Below, one piece after another: positions 1-9,348 of a stretch of 25,507 nucleotides of DNA (the stretch's first letter is position 1; each line of letters opens with the position of its first letter). A program made the translations under genes and the position numbers. The notes under the pieces were generated by a model that ran no database searches, was not told where the DNA came from, and saw nothing but the letters and a program-made list of their open reading frames with translations. Source of the DNA: an uncultured Collinsella sp. (GTDB lineage: Bacteria > Actinomycetota > Coriobacteriia > Coriobacteriales > Coriobacteriaceae). Location: positions 1-25,507 of the forward strand of contig CAKUGX010000017.1 of assembly GCA_934654765.1 (NCBI GenBank), given 5' to 3'.

Positions 1-1
1 G

Positions 2-1591
2 GCCGAGTTCGGCACCTCGCCGCGCTCCATTGCGCTCGCCTTCGCTCGTTTCTGGGCGGGTAAGGAAGCGCCGGGCGCGCTCAACGAGGAGGGCAACGGC
101 GCGGTGCGCATCATGACGGTGCATGCGTCCAAGGGTCTGGAATATCCGGTCGTGGCGGTTTCCGAGTGCTTTGGCGTACGTAAGTCGACCGGAGCCGCCC
201 AGATGGGGCGTGTCGAGGGCGGCGCGCAGGTTGTGGCGCTGCCGGCACGCTTCGATGGCGTTAAACTCGCGGACGGCGCGTTCGTCAAGGGTGACGACGT
301 CAAAAAGCAGTTTGAACACGCATTTAAGGGCAAGGGTACGTCGCTGTGGCTTTCGCCGGAACTTATGGACGACGTCTGTGCGACGGGTTCTCCCGCCGAG
401 GCATTTGTGCGCCTGCGCAACGACGACCTGCAACTTTCGCTCGAGGAGCGGGCCCGCTTGCTCTACGTCGCCATGACGCGTGCGCGCGAGCTGGTGATTC
501 TGGCGATGGACGTCGCCGTGAGCCGCGGTAAGGTGCCGGCGCCGTCTTTCGACGTCGAGTCCGACCTGACCTATGACGTGCTGCGCCGTATTCTGCCTGG
601 CCAGGGCCTGGGTATGCCGCAGCTCGATGCCGACCACTTGGTGTTCGACAATTCCCAGCCGGGCGACTATGAGCTTATCTCGCTGGCAAACTTTACCTTT
701 GGCGAGCAGACGTTTGAGGCTAACGCTTCGCTGGATGCCGAGGGCAAGCTTGTCCGTGGTGATGCGGAAGCGGAGGTTGTTGATGCGGGTGCCCGCGTCG
801 CCGTTCCCGGTCCTGCCGACCCCGAGCCCGATGCGTTTGAGCTTGTGTATCCCCAGGCCGTGGGCGTGCGTATGGGCACCTGCCCGTATCCAGCGCGCGA
901 TTCGTACAGCTATTCGTCGATTGCCGCGGCGCTGCATGCCGAGGCCGAGGACCGTGCGGCCGAGGCCCGCGTGCCCATGGACGAGGCTGGCGACGATGCG
1001 GAGTCGGATGGCTCCGAGATGACGGATGTGGGTGTGGCCGCTATCGAGCTTGCCGCCAATCCCATGGCCTTGGGCTCGGCGTTTCATGCCGCCTGTCAGT
1101 GGCTCATCGAGATGGGCGTCGACGAGCTTCCTGCCGAGCGCACCGATGCGCTGGCACGTCTGTGGCACCTGACGCCGGAGCAACGCGAGCGTTTCGATGT
1201 CGCCCTGAATCGCTGGCTCAGGTCGGCGGTCCGTGCCGAGCTGCTCGCGTGGCCGTGTGTCCGCGCCGAGGTGCCGTTCTTCTCGCTGGGCTGCGAGGAC
1301 GAGGACATCGCCCGCTACGGTGCGTATGCCGAGGGCGCCATCGATGCGCTGGCGACCGATCCGGCAGATCCCACGCGCGCGCTGGTTATCGACTACAAGA
1401 CGGGCGGCACGCCGGACGAGACGCCGGAGCAGCTGCAGGAGAAGCATGCCCTGCAGGCGCGCGTCTATTCGGACGTTCTGCACAAGGCGGGCTTTGTGAC
1501 GGTAACGGTCAAGTTCGTCCGCGTGGAGCAGGCAGATCCGGCCCTCTTCGTCGAACCCGCCGAGCCCCAAGTAGTCACCTACAACCTCTAG
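2..1591 (+). CDS. addA: AddA-type helicase-nuclease, C-terminal part (5' truncated by window edge)
   Basis: The reading frame is open from base 2, so the start lies outside the window and about 529 residues remain. Near the 5' end is the UvrD/Rep motif V region (IMTVHASKGLEYPVV, about 110-155), and motif VI follows at about 460-500 (LLYVAMTRARELVIL). The last third carries a RecB-family PD-(D/E)XK nuclease: GSAFHAACQWL near 1075, then an Asp in EGAIDALA and the catalytic IDYKTGG at about 1387-1410, followed by the conserved Gln-Tyr-type helix (LQARVYSDVL). In the family, AddAB unwinds and resects double-strand breaks up to Chi for RecA loading, and superfamily 1 helicase plus C-terminal nuclease is the AddA layout. 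A RecB protein is possible, but AddA is the usual form in this type of genome. AddB would be expected upstream, which cannot be seen. Confidence 0.85.
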   Translation, partial: AEFGTSPRSIALAFARFWAGKEAPGALNEEGNGAVRIMTVHASKGLEYPVVAVSECFGVRKSTGAAQMGRVEGGAQVVALPARFDGVKLADGAFVKGDDVKKQFEHAFKGKGTSLWLSPELMDDVCATGSPAEAFVRLRNDDLQLSLEERARLLYVAMTRARELVILAMDVAVSRGKVPAPSFDVESDLTYDVLRRILPGQGLGMPQLDADHLVFDNSQPGDYELISLANFTFGEQTFEANASLDAEGKLVRGDAEAEVVDAGARVAVPGPADPEPDAFELVYPQAVGVRMGTCPYPARDSYSYSSIAAALHAEAEDRAAEARVPMDEAGDDAESDGSEMTDVGVAAIELAANPMALGSAFHAACQWLIEMGVDELPAERTDALARLWHLTPEQRERFDVALNRWLRSAVRAELLAWPCVRAEVPFFSLGCEDEDIARYGAYAEGAIDALATDPADPTRALVIDYKTGGTPDETPEQLQEKHALQARVYSDVLHKAGFVTVTVKFVRVEQADPALFVEPAEPQVVTYNL

Positions 1592-1601
1592 CCTCAATAA
1601 C

Positions 1602-1664
1602 TTGCGGTGGAATACGGACTGTTTTGGCCAGAAAAGCCGCCAATCAGTCCGTATTTCACCGCAA
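1602..1664. repeat. 20-bp inverted repeat after addA
   Basis: The left arm 1602-1621 and right arm 1645-1664 are reverse complements with a single G/A difference, which still pairs as G-U in RNA. The loop is 23 nt and contains a further short pair (TTGGC at 1624-1628 with GCCAA at 1639-1643), so the folded RNA would be a long hairpin. No T-run follows, so this is not a standard intrinsic terminator. It fills most of the gap between addA and dnaE. Confidence 0.85.
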
Positions 1665-1765
1665 CTGCAGTAGGAGCCGTGTGGGTTTGGCTAGGTTCGG
1701 GTGCTGTCCGTGCCGTGCGGTAAAATCGTTCAGTCAGAACACGAACCCGCATCGGAGCTCATCAC

Positions 1766-4700
1766 ATGGCATTCGTCCATCTGCACAATCACACTGTTTT
1801 CTCTATGCTCGACGGCGCAACCCGTATCCAGGATATGGTCAATCGCGCTGTTGAACTGGGCATGCCCGCCGTGGCCATTACCGACCACGGCTACATGTAC
1901 GGCGTGCCCGACCTGGCGCTGGCCTGCGACGCCGTCAACCACAACACGCCCGAGTACAAGACGTGGAGCCACGACAAGGCCTTCTTGGAAAAGGACCGCC
2001 GCGACGAGCTGGTGGAGCCCGACCCCGAGGCAAACCCGCGCGAGCACGCCCAGTACGTTAAGGACATGGCAATGTGGGACGAGAAGGGCAACATCGACGA
2101 GCTCAAGCCGCCGCTGGTCATCAAGCCCATCTTTGGCTGCGAGGTCTACTTTACGCCGGACGAGACGCTCGCCCGCGACCACAAGCCCGAGCTCTACCAC
2201 ATGATCCTTTTGGCCAAGGACCAGGAGGGCTACGTCAACCTGATGCAGACGGTCTCCGAGGCCGCCGTGCAGGGCTTTTACTACAAGCCGCGCGTGACGC
2301 TCGACAACCTGCGCCGCCACGCCAAGGGCATGATCTGCACGAGTGCCTGTATCGCTGGCATCATCCCCAAGTACATCGACCGCGGCGACATGGAGGGCGC
2401 CATCAAGTGGGCCGAGACCTTCCGCGATACCTTCGAACCCGGCGACTTTTACATCGAGATCCAGGAACACGGCATCACTACCGACAATGGCCTGACCGAC
2501 GAGCAGATGGACCGTACGCTCATCGATATCGCCAAGCAGGTGGGCGTCAAGGTCATCGCCACTAACGACTTCCACTACCTGCGCCGCGAGGACGCGCCCG
2601 TGCAGGATGTCATCATGTGCATCGGTATGAATGCCAAGGTCGACGACCCCAACCGCATGCGCATGACCGGCTCGGAGTTTTACATGAAGACCGAGGAGGA
2701 GATGCGGGCGATGTTCCCGTATTGCCCCGAGGCCTGCGACAACACGCTCGAGATCGCCGACAAGTGCTACGTGGAGCTGGACTGGGACTCCATCATCCTG
2801 CCGCGCTTCCCGCTGCTCGATCCCGGTGAGACGCACGAGAGCCAGTTCCGCCGCGAGTGCGAGAAGGGCCTGCGCCAGCACTACGGCGACGACTGGGCCA
2901 CGCGCGAGATCGGTGGCGTCAACATCAAAGAGCGCTTTGAGTACGAATACAAGGTCATTTGCGACAAGGGCTTTGCCGCCTACTTCTTGATCGTTGCCGA
3001 GTACGTGCAATGGGCCAAGGACAACGGCATCGGCGTCGGCCCCGGCCGTGGCTCGGCCGCCGGCGCTATCGTCGCCTACGCCATGAACATCACCGCGTTC
3101 GACCCGCTCGAGAACGGCCTGATGTTCGAGAGGTTCCTGTCCCCGCAGCGTACCGAGATGCCCGATATCGATATGGACTTCGACGATGAGCGGCGCCTCG
3201 AGGTCGTTGAGCACGTTCGCCAGCTCTACGGCCCTGAGAAGGTCACCCACGTCATCACGTACTCGACCATCAAGGCCAAGCAGGCCATCAACGACGCCGC
3301 GCGCGTCCTGGACTACCCGGTCTACATGGGCCAGCGTCTGTCCAAGATGGTCTCGAGCGACCCCAAGGTCAAGCTCAAGCAGGTGCTCGATAAACAGCCC
3401 GGCAAAGAGGACCTCTTTAACCCCGATTTTGCCGAGGCCTATAAAAAGGACGACGACGCCCGCCGCATTATCGACACGGCGCTCTCGATCGAGGGCCTCA
3501 CCCGTGGCGAGGGTGTGCACGCGTGCGCCGTTCTGATCTGCCGCGATCCCGTCAACGAGCACGTGCCCACCAAGCTCGATACCAAGGGCGGCGTCGAGAT
3601 CACCCAGTACGAGGGCCATACCGTTGCCGACATGGGCCTGCTCAAGATGGACTTCCTGGGCCTGCGTACGCTGACGGTTATCTCCAAGGCCAAGGCCAAC
3701 ATCAAAAAGAACTTTGGCATCGACATCAAAGAGGAAGAGATTCCCTTTGACGACCCCGAGATCTTTAAGCTCATGGGCTCCGGCCACACCGCCGGCGTCT
3801 TCCAGGTCGAGTCCGCCGGCATGACGGCCACGATCAAGAACATGAAGCCCACCGAGTACAAGCACGTCGTAGCATTGATCGCCCTGTACCGCCCGGGCCC
3901 GCTGGGCGCCGGCATGGTCTCGTCCTACATCAACCGTATGAACGGCAAGGAGCCGGCGGTTTCCTACGATGACCGCCTGGACGACATCCTGGGCGAAACC
4001 TACGGCACCATGGTCTACCAGGAGCAGGTTATGCTCATCTCCGTCGAGATGTGCGGCTTCTCCAAGGGCGAATCGGACTCGCGTATCCGTAAGCCCGTGG
4101 CTAAGAAAAAGATCAAGCTGCTCACGTCGACGGTGCTGCACTGGGAGGATGGCTCGGACGAGACCACCTACGACCACTGGATGAACGGCGCCATCAAGAA
4201 CAACTACACGCGCGAGGTCGCCCAGAAGATTTGGGACGATGTTCTTGAGTTCGCGTCCTACGCCTTCAACAAGTCGCACTCCGCCGGTTACGCCATTCTG
4301 GTTATGCAGACGGCATGGCTCAAGGCGCATTATCCGCACGAGTACATGGCGGCCGTTCTGACGTCCTACACGGGCAAGACCGACAAGATCGTGCACTACG
4401 TCTCGGCGTGCCGTCACGACGGCATCCCCGTACTGTCGCCAGACGTCAACGAGTCCGGCACCGAGTTCACGGCTACCAAGGAAGGCGTGCGCTTTGGTCT
4501 GGCCGGCATCCGTGGCGTGGGCACCGGCGTGGCGCAAGCGATTATCGCCGAGCGCGAGGCGGGCGGTCCGTTTAAGACGCTGCACGACTTTGTTGAGCGC
4601 GTGGACTCGAGCCAGGCCAACCGTCGCGTGATCGAATCGCTGATCAAGGCAGGCGCCTTCGACTCCACGGGCTATCCGCGCCGTCAGATGATGCACTTTG

Positions 4701-5569
4701 TGGACAAGAACAACCCCGAGAACATCATCGACGCCGCGGTTAAGCGCCAAAAGGACCGTGCGAGCGGTCAGACCTCGTTCTTCGACATGTTTGGCGACGT
4801 TGAGGGCTCGGGCTTTGAGGTCAGCGTGCCCGATCCGGACGGCCAGGAATGGGACCGCCACCTTAAGCTGAGCCAGGAGAAGGAGGTTCTGGGCATCTAC
4901 GTCTCGGACCATCCGCTGCGTCCGTTTGAGTATGCGCTCAGCAAAGCGCGCGACTTCTCGTTCTCGCAGATCGATACCGGCTACGAAGTTCAGAATCCTA
5001 CGGGCGGCACCATCAACCAGGAGATTCCCGAGGGCAAGGCGCTGTGGTGGGCCGGCATGGTCTCGAGCGTGTCCAAGCGCGTGACCAAAAACGGCGACCC
5101 CATGGGTATCGTCCAGCTCGAGGACATGGAAGGCGAGGCCACCGTCGTCGTCTTCCCCAAGACCTACAAGGAGGCCGAGGGATATCTGTACGGCGAGGTC
5201 GATCCCGAGACCGGCGCGCAGCTGTCCGATGCCTTTGTGCGCATTAAGGGCAAGCTCGAGCGCTCGGACCGCGGCGACCAGATCATCGCGCAGGAGATTG
5301 TGCCGCTGGAGCTCAACGAGGAGAACAACAAGCCCAAGGTCTTTGAGGTCATGGTGCCCAACAGCCGCTTTAGCCAGGGCAATATGGCGCGCCTGGCCAC
5401 GGTGCTCACCACTAACCCGGGCGGCGACCGCGTGGAGATCTTTATTGAGCAGGTGGACGGGCGCGTGCTGCGCGCCGAGGTGCCGGCCAAGGTCAACGCA
5501 CGCTCGATTCCGCTGCTGGCCGAGGCCAAGGCCATTGTGGGTAACCAGGGCAGGGTAACGGTGATTTAG
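1766..5569 (+). CDS. dnaE: DNA polymerase III subunit alpha
   Basis: This 1267-residue protein is the replicative polymerase catalytic subunit, somewhat longer than the roughly 1160 residues of the E. coli protein. The N-terminus is a PHP domain with an intact metal-binding start (FVHLHNHTVFSMLDG, His7 and His9; later ITDHGYMYG). The E. coli enzyme has lost some of these residues, so a metal-dependent proofreading activity is plausible here. The Pol III palm follows with GPGRGSAAGA and the catalytic aspartates in PDIDMDFDDERR (residues 466-477). A helix-hairpin-helix region lies around FGLAGIRGVGTGVAQAI, and a C-terminal OB fold starts near GMVSSVSKRVTKNGDPMG. The ATG at 1766 sits 9 nt after a CGGAG. 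It matches DnaE (PHP first, no inserted exonuclease) rather than PolC. It is flanked by inverted-repeat elements on both sides. Confidence 0.97.
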   Translation: MAFVHLHNHTVFSMLDGATRIQDMVNRAVELGMPAVAITDHGYMYGVPDLALACDAVNHNTPEYKTWSHDKAFLEKDRRDELVEPDPEANPREHAQYVKDMAMWDEKGNIDELKPPLVIKPIFGCEVYFTPDETLARDHKPELYHMILLAKDQEGYVNLMQTVSEAAVQGFYYKPRVTLDNLRRHAKGMICTSACIAGIIPKYIDRGDMEGAIKWAETFRDTFEPGDFYIEIQEHGITTDNGLTDEQMDRTLIDIAKQVGVKVIATNDFHYLRREDAPVQDVIMCIGMNAKVDDPNRMRMTGSEFYMKTEEEMRAMFPYCPEACDNTLEIADKCYVELDWDSIILPRFPLLDPGETHESQFRRECEKGLRQHYGDDWATREIGGVNIKERFEYEYKVICDKGFAAYFLIVAEYVQWAKDNGIGVGPGRGSAAGAIVAYAMNITAFDPLENGLMFERFLSPQRTEMPDIDMDFDDERRLEVVEHVRQLYGPEKVTHVITYSTIKAKQAINDAARVLDYPVYMGQRLSKMVSSDPKVKLKQVLDKQPGKEDLFNPDFAEAYKKDDDARRIIDTALSIEGLTRGEGVHACAVLICRDPVNEHVPTKLDTKGGVEITQYEGHTVADMGLLKMDFLGLRTLTVISKAKANIKKNFGIDIKEEEIPFDDPEIFKLMGSGHTAGVFQVESAGMTATIKNMKPTEYKHVVALIALYRPGPLGAGMVSSYINRMNGKEPAVSYDDRLDDILGETYGTMVYQEQVMLISVEMCGFSKGESDSRIRKPVAKKKIKLLTSTVLHWEDGSDETTYDHWMNGAIKNNYTREVAQKIWDDVLEFASYAFNKSHSAGYAILVMQTAWLKAHYPHEYMAAVLTSYTGKTDKIVHYVSACRHDGIPVLSPDVNESGTEFTATKEGVRFGLAGIRGVGTGVAQAIIAEREAGGPFKTLHDFVERVDSSQANRRVIESLIKAGAFDSTGYPRRQMMHFVDKNNPENIIDAAVKRQKDRASGQTSFFDMFGDVEGSGFEVSVPDPDGQEWDRHLKLSQEKEVLGIYVSDHPLRPFEYALSKARDFSFSQIDTGYEVQNPTGGTINQEIPEGKALWWAGMVSSVSKRVTKNGDPMGIVQLEDMEGEATVVVFPKTYKEAEGYLYGEVDPETGAQLSDAFVRIKGKLERSDRGDQIIAQEIVPLELNEENNKPKVFEVMVPNSRFSQGNMARLATVLTTNPGGDRVEIFIEQVDGRVLRAEVPAKVNARSIPLLAEAKAIVGNQGRVTVI

Positions 5570-5584
5570 CGGCGCCTTTGCTGA

Positions 5585-5712
5585 GGGTAGCTAATTTGGG
5601 ACGGGGCTATTTTAGCTACCCTTTGGCTGACGGCGGATTGGCTGGGATTTTGAATAATTCTCAACCGACATATGGGGGTAGCTAAAATAGCCCCGTCCCA
5701 AATTAGCTACCC
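5585..5712. repeat. Perfect 37-bp inverted repeat (two copies of a palindromic-ended unit)
   Basis: The arms at 5585-5621 and 5676-5712 are exact reverse complements over 37 bp, with a 54-nt centre. Each arm has its own 9-bp terminal inverted repeat (GGGTAGCTA and TAGCTACCC), so the element is two head-to-head copies of one 37-bp unit. It starts 15 nt after the dnaE stop and ends just before the ribosome-binding site of the SNF2 gene, filling the gap. The architecture resembles REP/BIME-type dispersed intergenic repeats, but copies elsewhere cannot be seen from this window. Confidence 0.93.
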
Positions 5713-5733
5713 GGCGCGAGATTGGAGGAAGTG

Positions 5734-8700
5734 ATGGCGCAGAGGACGTTTGTGCAGGTGCTTCGCAAGGAAGCGGCGCTCAGCGGCACCTTTATGAAGG
5801 GGCGTTCGCTCATGCTCAACGGCGCCGTGCTGTCGTTTGAGGACTCCGGCTCGCGCTTTTCCAAGAACGTGACGGTCGAGGGCACGGTGCGCGGTTCGCG
5901 CGGCGACCTGTACAAGACGCATGTGGAACTCGATGTGGACGAGCACGAGGTTATCGACTACGACTGCGATTGCCCCGCCGCCTACCGCTACCCCGGCATG
6001 TGCAAGCACGCCATCGCCACGGCACTGGCGTATCTGGATGCGAGCGGTACCGAGCCCATCGAGGGCCTGCGCACGCCGGTCCGCACGTTCACGGCGCCGC
6101 CTAAGCATTCTGCGCGCCCCGCGCCCGCCACGCCGGCGGTCAACCCCAACTTTCCCTTTCCGGCACCGGTCCCCACGAGCCCGAGCCTCATGAAGGCGCT
6201 CTCCGATCTTTCGGACGCGCGTATGGATGAGCTGGCGGGCATGCGCCGCAAGCTCGCCGCCACCGTCGATCCTGATGCCCCCAAGGCGGTATTGGAGCCC
6301 TCGCTGGTGCCGTACTACAATCCGCTGTTTGCCGACCGTTTTAGCTGGGCGCTCGAGCTTCGCATCCGCTGCGGCTCGGTATCCTACGTGGTCAAGGACA
6401 TCGACGGCATGGCCGGCGCCTACGTGCGCGGGGGCACGTTCTCGTACGGCAAGAAGCTCACGTTCCTCCATACGCCCGAGGCTTTTGACGAGGTTTCGGT
6501 GCGCCTGCTCGACCTTGTTGCGACGACGGTTGCCTATCTTTGCGACATCACGAGTTCGCGCTCGGCGTCGTACGACTTTGCACGCAGCGGTTTTGTCGCC
6601 GAGCGCCAGCTGCCCTTGTCCGAGCATGACATCGTATACATGCTGGACCTGCTGCGCGGCCGGACCATTTCCTTTGAGCCCGCCTGGTCGCGGGGGACGA
6701 CGACGCATCGTTCCTACGAGGTGGCGGTTGAGTCGGCACCGGAGGGGGAGGACGAGGCCTCGGCAAAACGCCCGCCGCTCCTTGCCGCCAAGATTGCGCC
6801 GGCGGCCGGCGGCAGCTATGACCTGCGCCTGCCCGCCGATGCGTACTGTTTTGCCTCGGGCGACGTTGCCTATCTGATCGACACGCATCGCGCGCGCCGT
6901 GCCGATGCGGCGTTTGCTCAGCATGCCGCGCCATTCCTTTCGCGTCTGCTGCCTTGCCGCACGCCGGTCCATATCGCCGCCGAACAGGTGGGCGAGTTCT
7001 GCCGCATGGCGCTGCCCGTGCTGCGCGAATGCACCGACCTCACCGCTCCTGCCGTGCTCGACACCGTGGCGCCCGAGCCGAGCTTTGCAATGTCAATCGG
7101 TGTCAGTGACGGGCTTGTGACCTGCGAGATCTCGGTCGCCTACGGCGATTGGTCGGCAGATCTCTTTAGCCTGGGTGCTCCGGGGAGCCCCTTCGAAGAC
7201 CAGCGCCCCGGCGTGCCGCCCCGCGACGTTGTGGCGGAGTTTCGCGTTATGGACACGGCTGCCCTGTACTTCGATTTCTACGAGGGTGGACTGGCGTTTG
7301 AGGAGCGCGATGACGAGAGCCTGTTCTGCCTGCTGACCGAGGGCCTTGCCGCCTTGTCCGAGCTTGGCGAGGTCATGCTCAGCGACCGCCTGCGCCAGAT
7401 TTCGGTACGTCCTGCGCCCAAGCTCTCGGTGCGTGCGACCGTCAAGAGCAACCTGCTCGACGTTGAGCTGGGTGCAAGCGGGCTTTCAGCCGCGGACCTT
7501 GCCATCTACCTGGACTCGTACAAGCGCCACCAGACGTTTGCGCGCCTGACCTCCGGCGACATCGTGCGCCTGGACGAGGGCGCCCGCGCCGCATTTGGCC
7601 TTGCCGAGGACCTGGGCGTCGATGCCGTCGACCTGCTCGATGGCGTGTCACTTCCCGCATCGAGCACCCTGTTTGTCGATAGCATGCTCGCGCGCACGCC
7701 CGCGCTCGAGGCCGATCGCGATGCCGCATTCCGTCGCACCGTCGAGCGCCTGGATACGCTCGGCAAGATGGACTTTACGGTGCCGGCATCTCTTAAGGCC
7801 ACGCTGCGTGGCTACCAGGTCGATGGCTACCAGTGGCTCGGCTCGCTCGAGCATCTGGGCCTCGGCGGCATCTTGGCCGACGATATGGGCCTGGGCAAAA
7901 CACTGCAGATGATCGCGCATATCCTGGCGCACGTGGAGGCGGGGGATACCAAGCCCACACTCGTGGTATGCCCGGCATCGCTCGTCTACAACTGGACTGC
8001 CGAGCTGGAGCGCTTTGCCCCGTCGCTCGATGTGTGCGCCATTGTGGGCGCCAAGGCTCAACGCCGCGTGCAGATCGCCGGCGTGGCCGAGCATGGCGTG
8101 GTCGTGACGTCGTATGACCTTATGCGGCGCGATATCGACGAGTACGTCGAGCAGGATTTTGCCCGCGTGGTGCTCGATGAGGCACAGTACATTAAAAATC
8201 CGCTCACGCAGGTGGCGCGCGCCGCCAAGCGCCTGCCTGCCGGCGTGCGCTTTGCCTTGACGGGCACGCCCATCGAAAACCGCCTGTCCGAGCTCTGGAG
8301 CATCTTCGACTTTTTGATGCCGGGCCTTTTGGGGACGCGCGAGTCGTTTGCCAAGCGCTTTGAGAGCCCCGTCGAGCATGCCGAGGGCGATAGCGCCGCT
8401 CGCCTGCAGGCGCTCGTGTCGCCGTTTGTGCTGCGCCGTGTTAAGGAAGACGTGGTGGCCGACCTGCCCGAGAAGATCGAAGACACCGTCATGGCGCAGC
8501 TTACCGGCGAGCAGCGCAAGCTCTACCTGGCCAACCAGGACCGCATCGCCCAGCAGGTGCAGCACCGCGAGGCTGGGGAGTTTAAGAAGGACAAACTCAA
8601 GGTGCTCGCCGAGCTCACCAAGCTGCGCCAGATCTGCTGCGACCCGCGTCTACACTACGAGGATTACAAGGCGGGGAGCGCCAAGCTCGATACGTGCATG

Positions 8701-9198
8701 GAGCTCGTGCGCGGCGCACTCGACGGCGGGCATCGCATCCTGTTGTTCAGCCAGTTCACGGGCATGCTCGATATCATCGGTAAGCGCTTGGCCAAGGAGG
8801 ACATCGGCTTTCTTAAGCTCACGGGCGCTTCGTCCAAGGAGAGCCGCGCCAAGATGGTCGCGCAGTTCCAGGCGGGCGAGGTGCCGGTGTTTCTGATCTC
8901 GCTCAAGGCGGGCGGCGTGGGCCTTAATTTGACGGCGGCCGACGTGGTCATCCACTACGACCCGTGGTGGAACGTGGCCGCGCAGGACCAGGCGACCGAC
9001 CGAGCGCACCGTATTGGCCAGCAACATACCGTGACCGTGTACAAGCTCATCGCCAAGGACACAATCGAGGAGCGCATCATGCAGATGCAGGAGTCCAAAC
9101 GCGACCTGGTCAACAGCGTGCTCGGCGGCGACGGCATCTCGTCGGCGCTGTTTACCCGCGAGGATGTTCTGGCGCTGCTCGGCGGCGACGGGCGCTAA
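5734..9198 (+). CDS. SNF2-family helicase/ATPase with N-terminal SWIM zinc finger
   Basis: This is a 1154-residue protein. The ATG at 5734 is chosen because GGAGGAA (5724-5730) lies just before it; an in-frame TTG at 5722 overlaps that site and is less likely. Residues 76-92 form a SWIM zinc finger (Cys78, Cys80, Cys90, His92; CDCPAAYRYPGMCKH). Residues 200-650 are a family-specific middle region. The C-terminal 450 residues are a complete SNF2 motor: Walker A DDMGLGKT (Lys722), DEAQ at 815-818, motif III ALTGTPIENRLSELWSIFDF, and motif VI ATDRAHRIGQ near 1087-1096. Bacterial SWIM-SNF2 proteins resemble RapA/HepA-like translocases that remodel protein-DNA or RNA-polymerase complexes; the exact substrate is not known. 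Transcription from upstream must cross the inverted repeat at 5585-5712. Confidence 0.93.
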   Translation: MAQRTFVQVLRKEAALSGTFMKGRSLMLNGAVLSFEDSGSRFSKNVTVEGTVRGSRGDLYKTHVELDVDEHEVIDYDCDCPAAYRYPGMCKHAIATALAYLDASGTEPIEGLRTPVRTFTAPPKHSARPAPATPAVNPNFPFPAPVPTSPSLMKALSDLSDARMDELAGMRRKLAATVDPDAPKAVLEPSLVPYYNPLFADRFSWALELRIRCGSVSYVVKDIDGMAGAYVRGGTFSYGKKLTFLHTPEAFDEVSVRLLDLVATTVAYLCDITSSRSASYDFARSGFVAERQLPLSEHDIVYMLDLLRGRTISFEPAWSRGTTTHRSYEVAVESAPEGEDEASAKRPPLLAAKIAPAAGGSYDLRLPADAYCFASGDVAYLIDTHRARRADAAFAQHAAPFLSRLLPCRTPVHIAAEQVGEFCRMALPVLRECTDLTAPAVLDTVAPEPSFAMSIGVSDGLVTCEISVAYGDWSADLFSLGAPGSPFEDQRPGVPPRDVVAEFRVMDTAALYFDFYEGGLAFEERDDESLFCLLTEGLAALSELGEVMLSDRLRQISVRPAPKLSVRATVKSNLLDVELGASGLSAADLAIYLDSYKRHQTFARLTSGDIVRLDEGARAAFGLAEDLGVDAVDLLDGVSLPASSTLFVDSMLARTPALEADRDAAFRRTVERLDTLGKMDFTVPASLKATLRGYQVDGYQWLGSLEHLGLGGILADDMGLGKTLQMIAHILAHVEAGDTKPTLVVCPASLVYNWTAELERFAPSLDVCAIVGAKAQRRVQIAGVAEHGVVVTSYDLMRRDIDEYVEQDFARVVLDEAQYIKNPLTQVARAAKRLPAGVRFALTGTPIENRLSELWSIFDFLMPGLLGTRESFAKRFESPVEHAEGDSAARLQALVSPFVLRRVKEDVVADLPEKIEDTVMAQLTGEQRKLYLANQDRIAQQVQHREAGEFKKDKLKVLAELTKLRQICCDPRLHYEDYKAGSAKLDTCMELVRGALDGGHRILLFSQFTGMLDIIGKRLAKEDIGFLKLTGASSKESRAKMVAQFQAGEVPVFLISLKAGGVGLNLTAADVVIHYDPWWNVAAQDQATDRAHRIGQQHTVTVYKLIAKDTIEERIMQMQESKRDLVNSVLGGDGISSALFTREDVLALLGGDGR

Positions 9199-9348
9199 CC
9201 CGCTCGGGTGGGGCCGCCGGGGTGGATGGCACACGCTGTCTCATCGTCCCCGCTCGTTATGTGTTCATTTGCGATGCCGTGGATGTTTCGCTTGCCTTTG
9301 GGCATAAGAAGCATCGAGAACACCGGCACATCAGCAAAGGAGAACATC

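Noticed and set aside
1730..4912. 1060-codon open frame antisense to dnaE
   Set aside because: It mirrors a strongly GC3-biased gene; the translation is Val/Leu/His-rich with no domain, and dnaE is certain.
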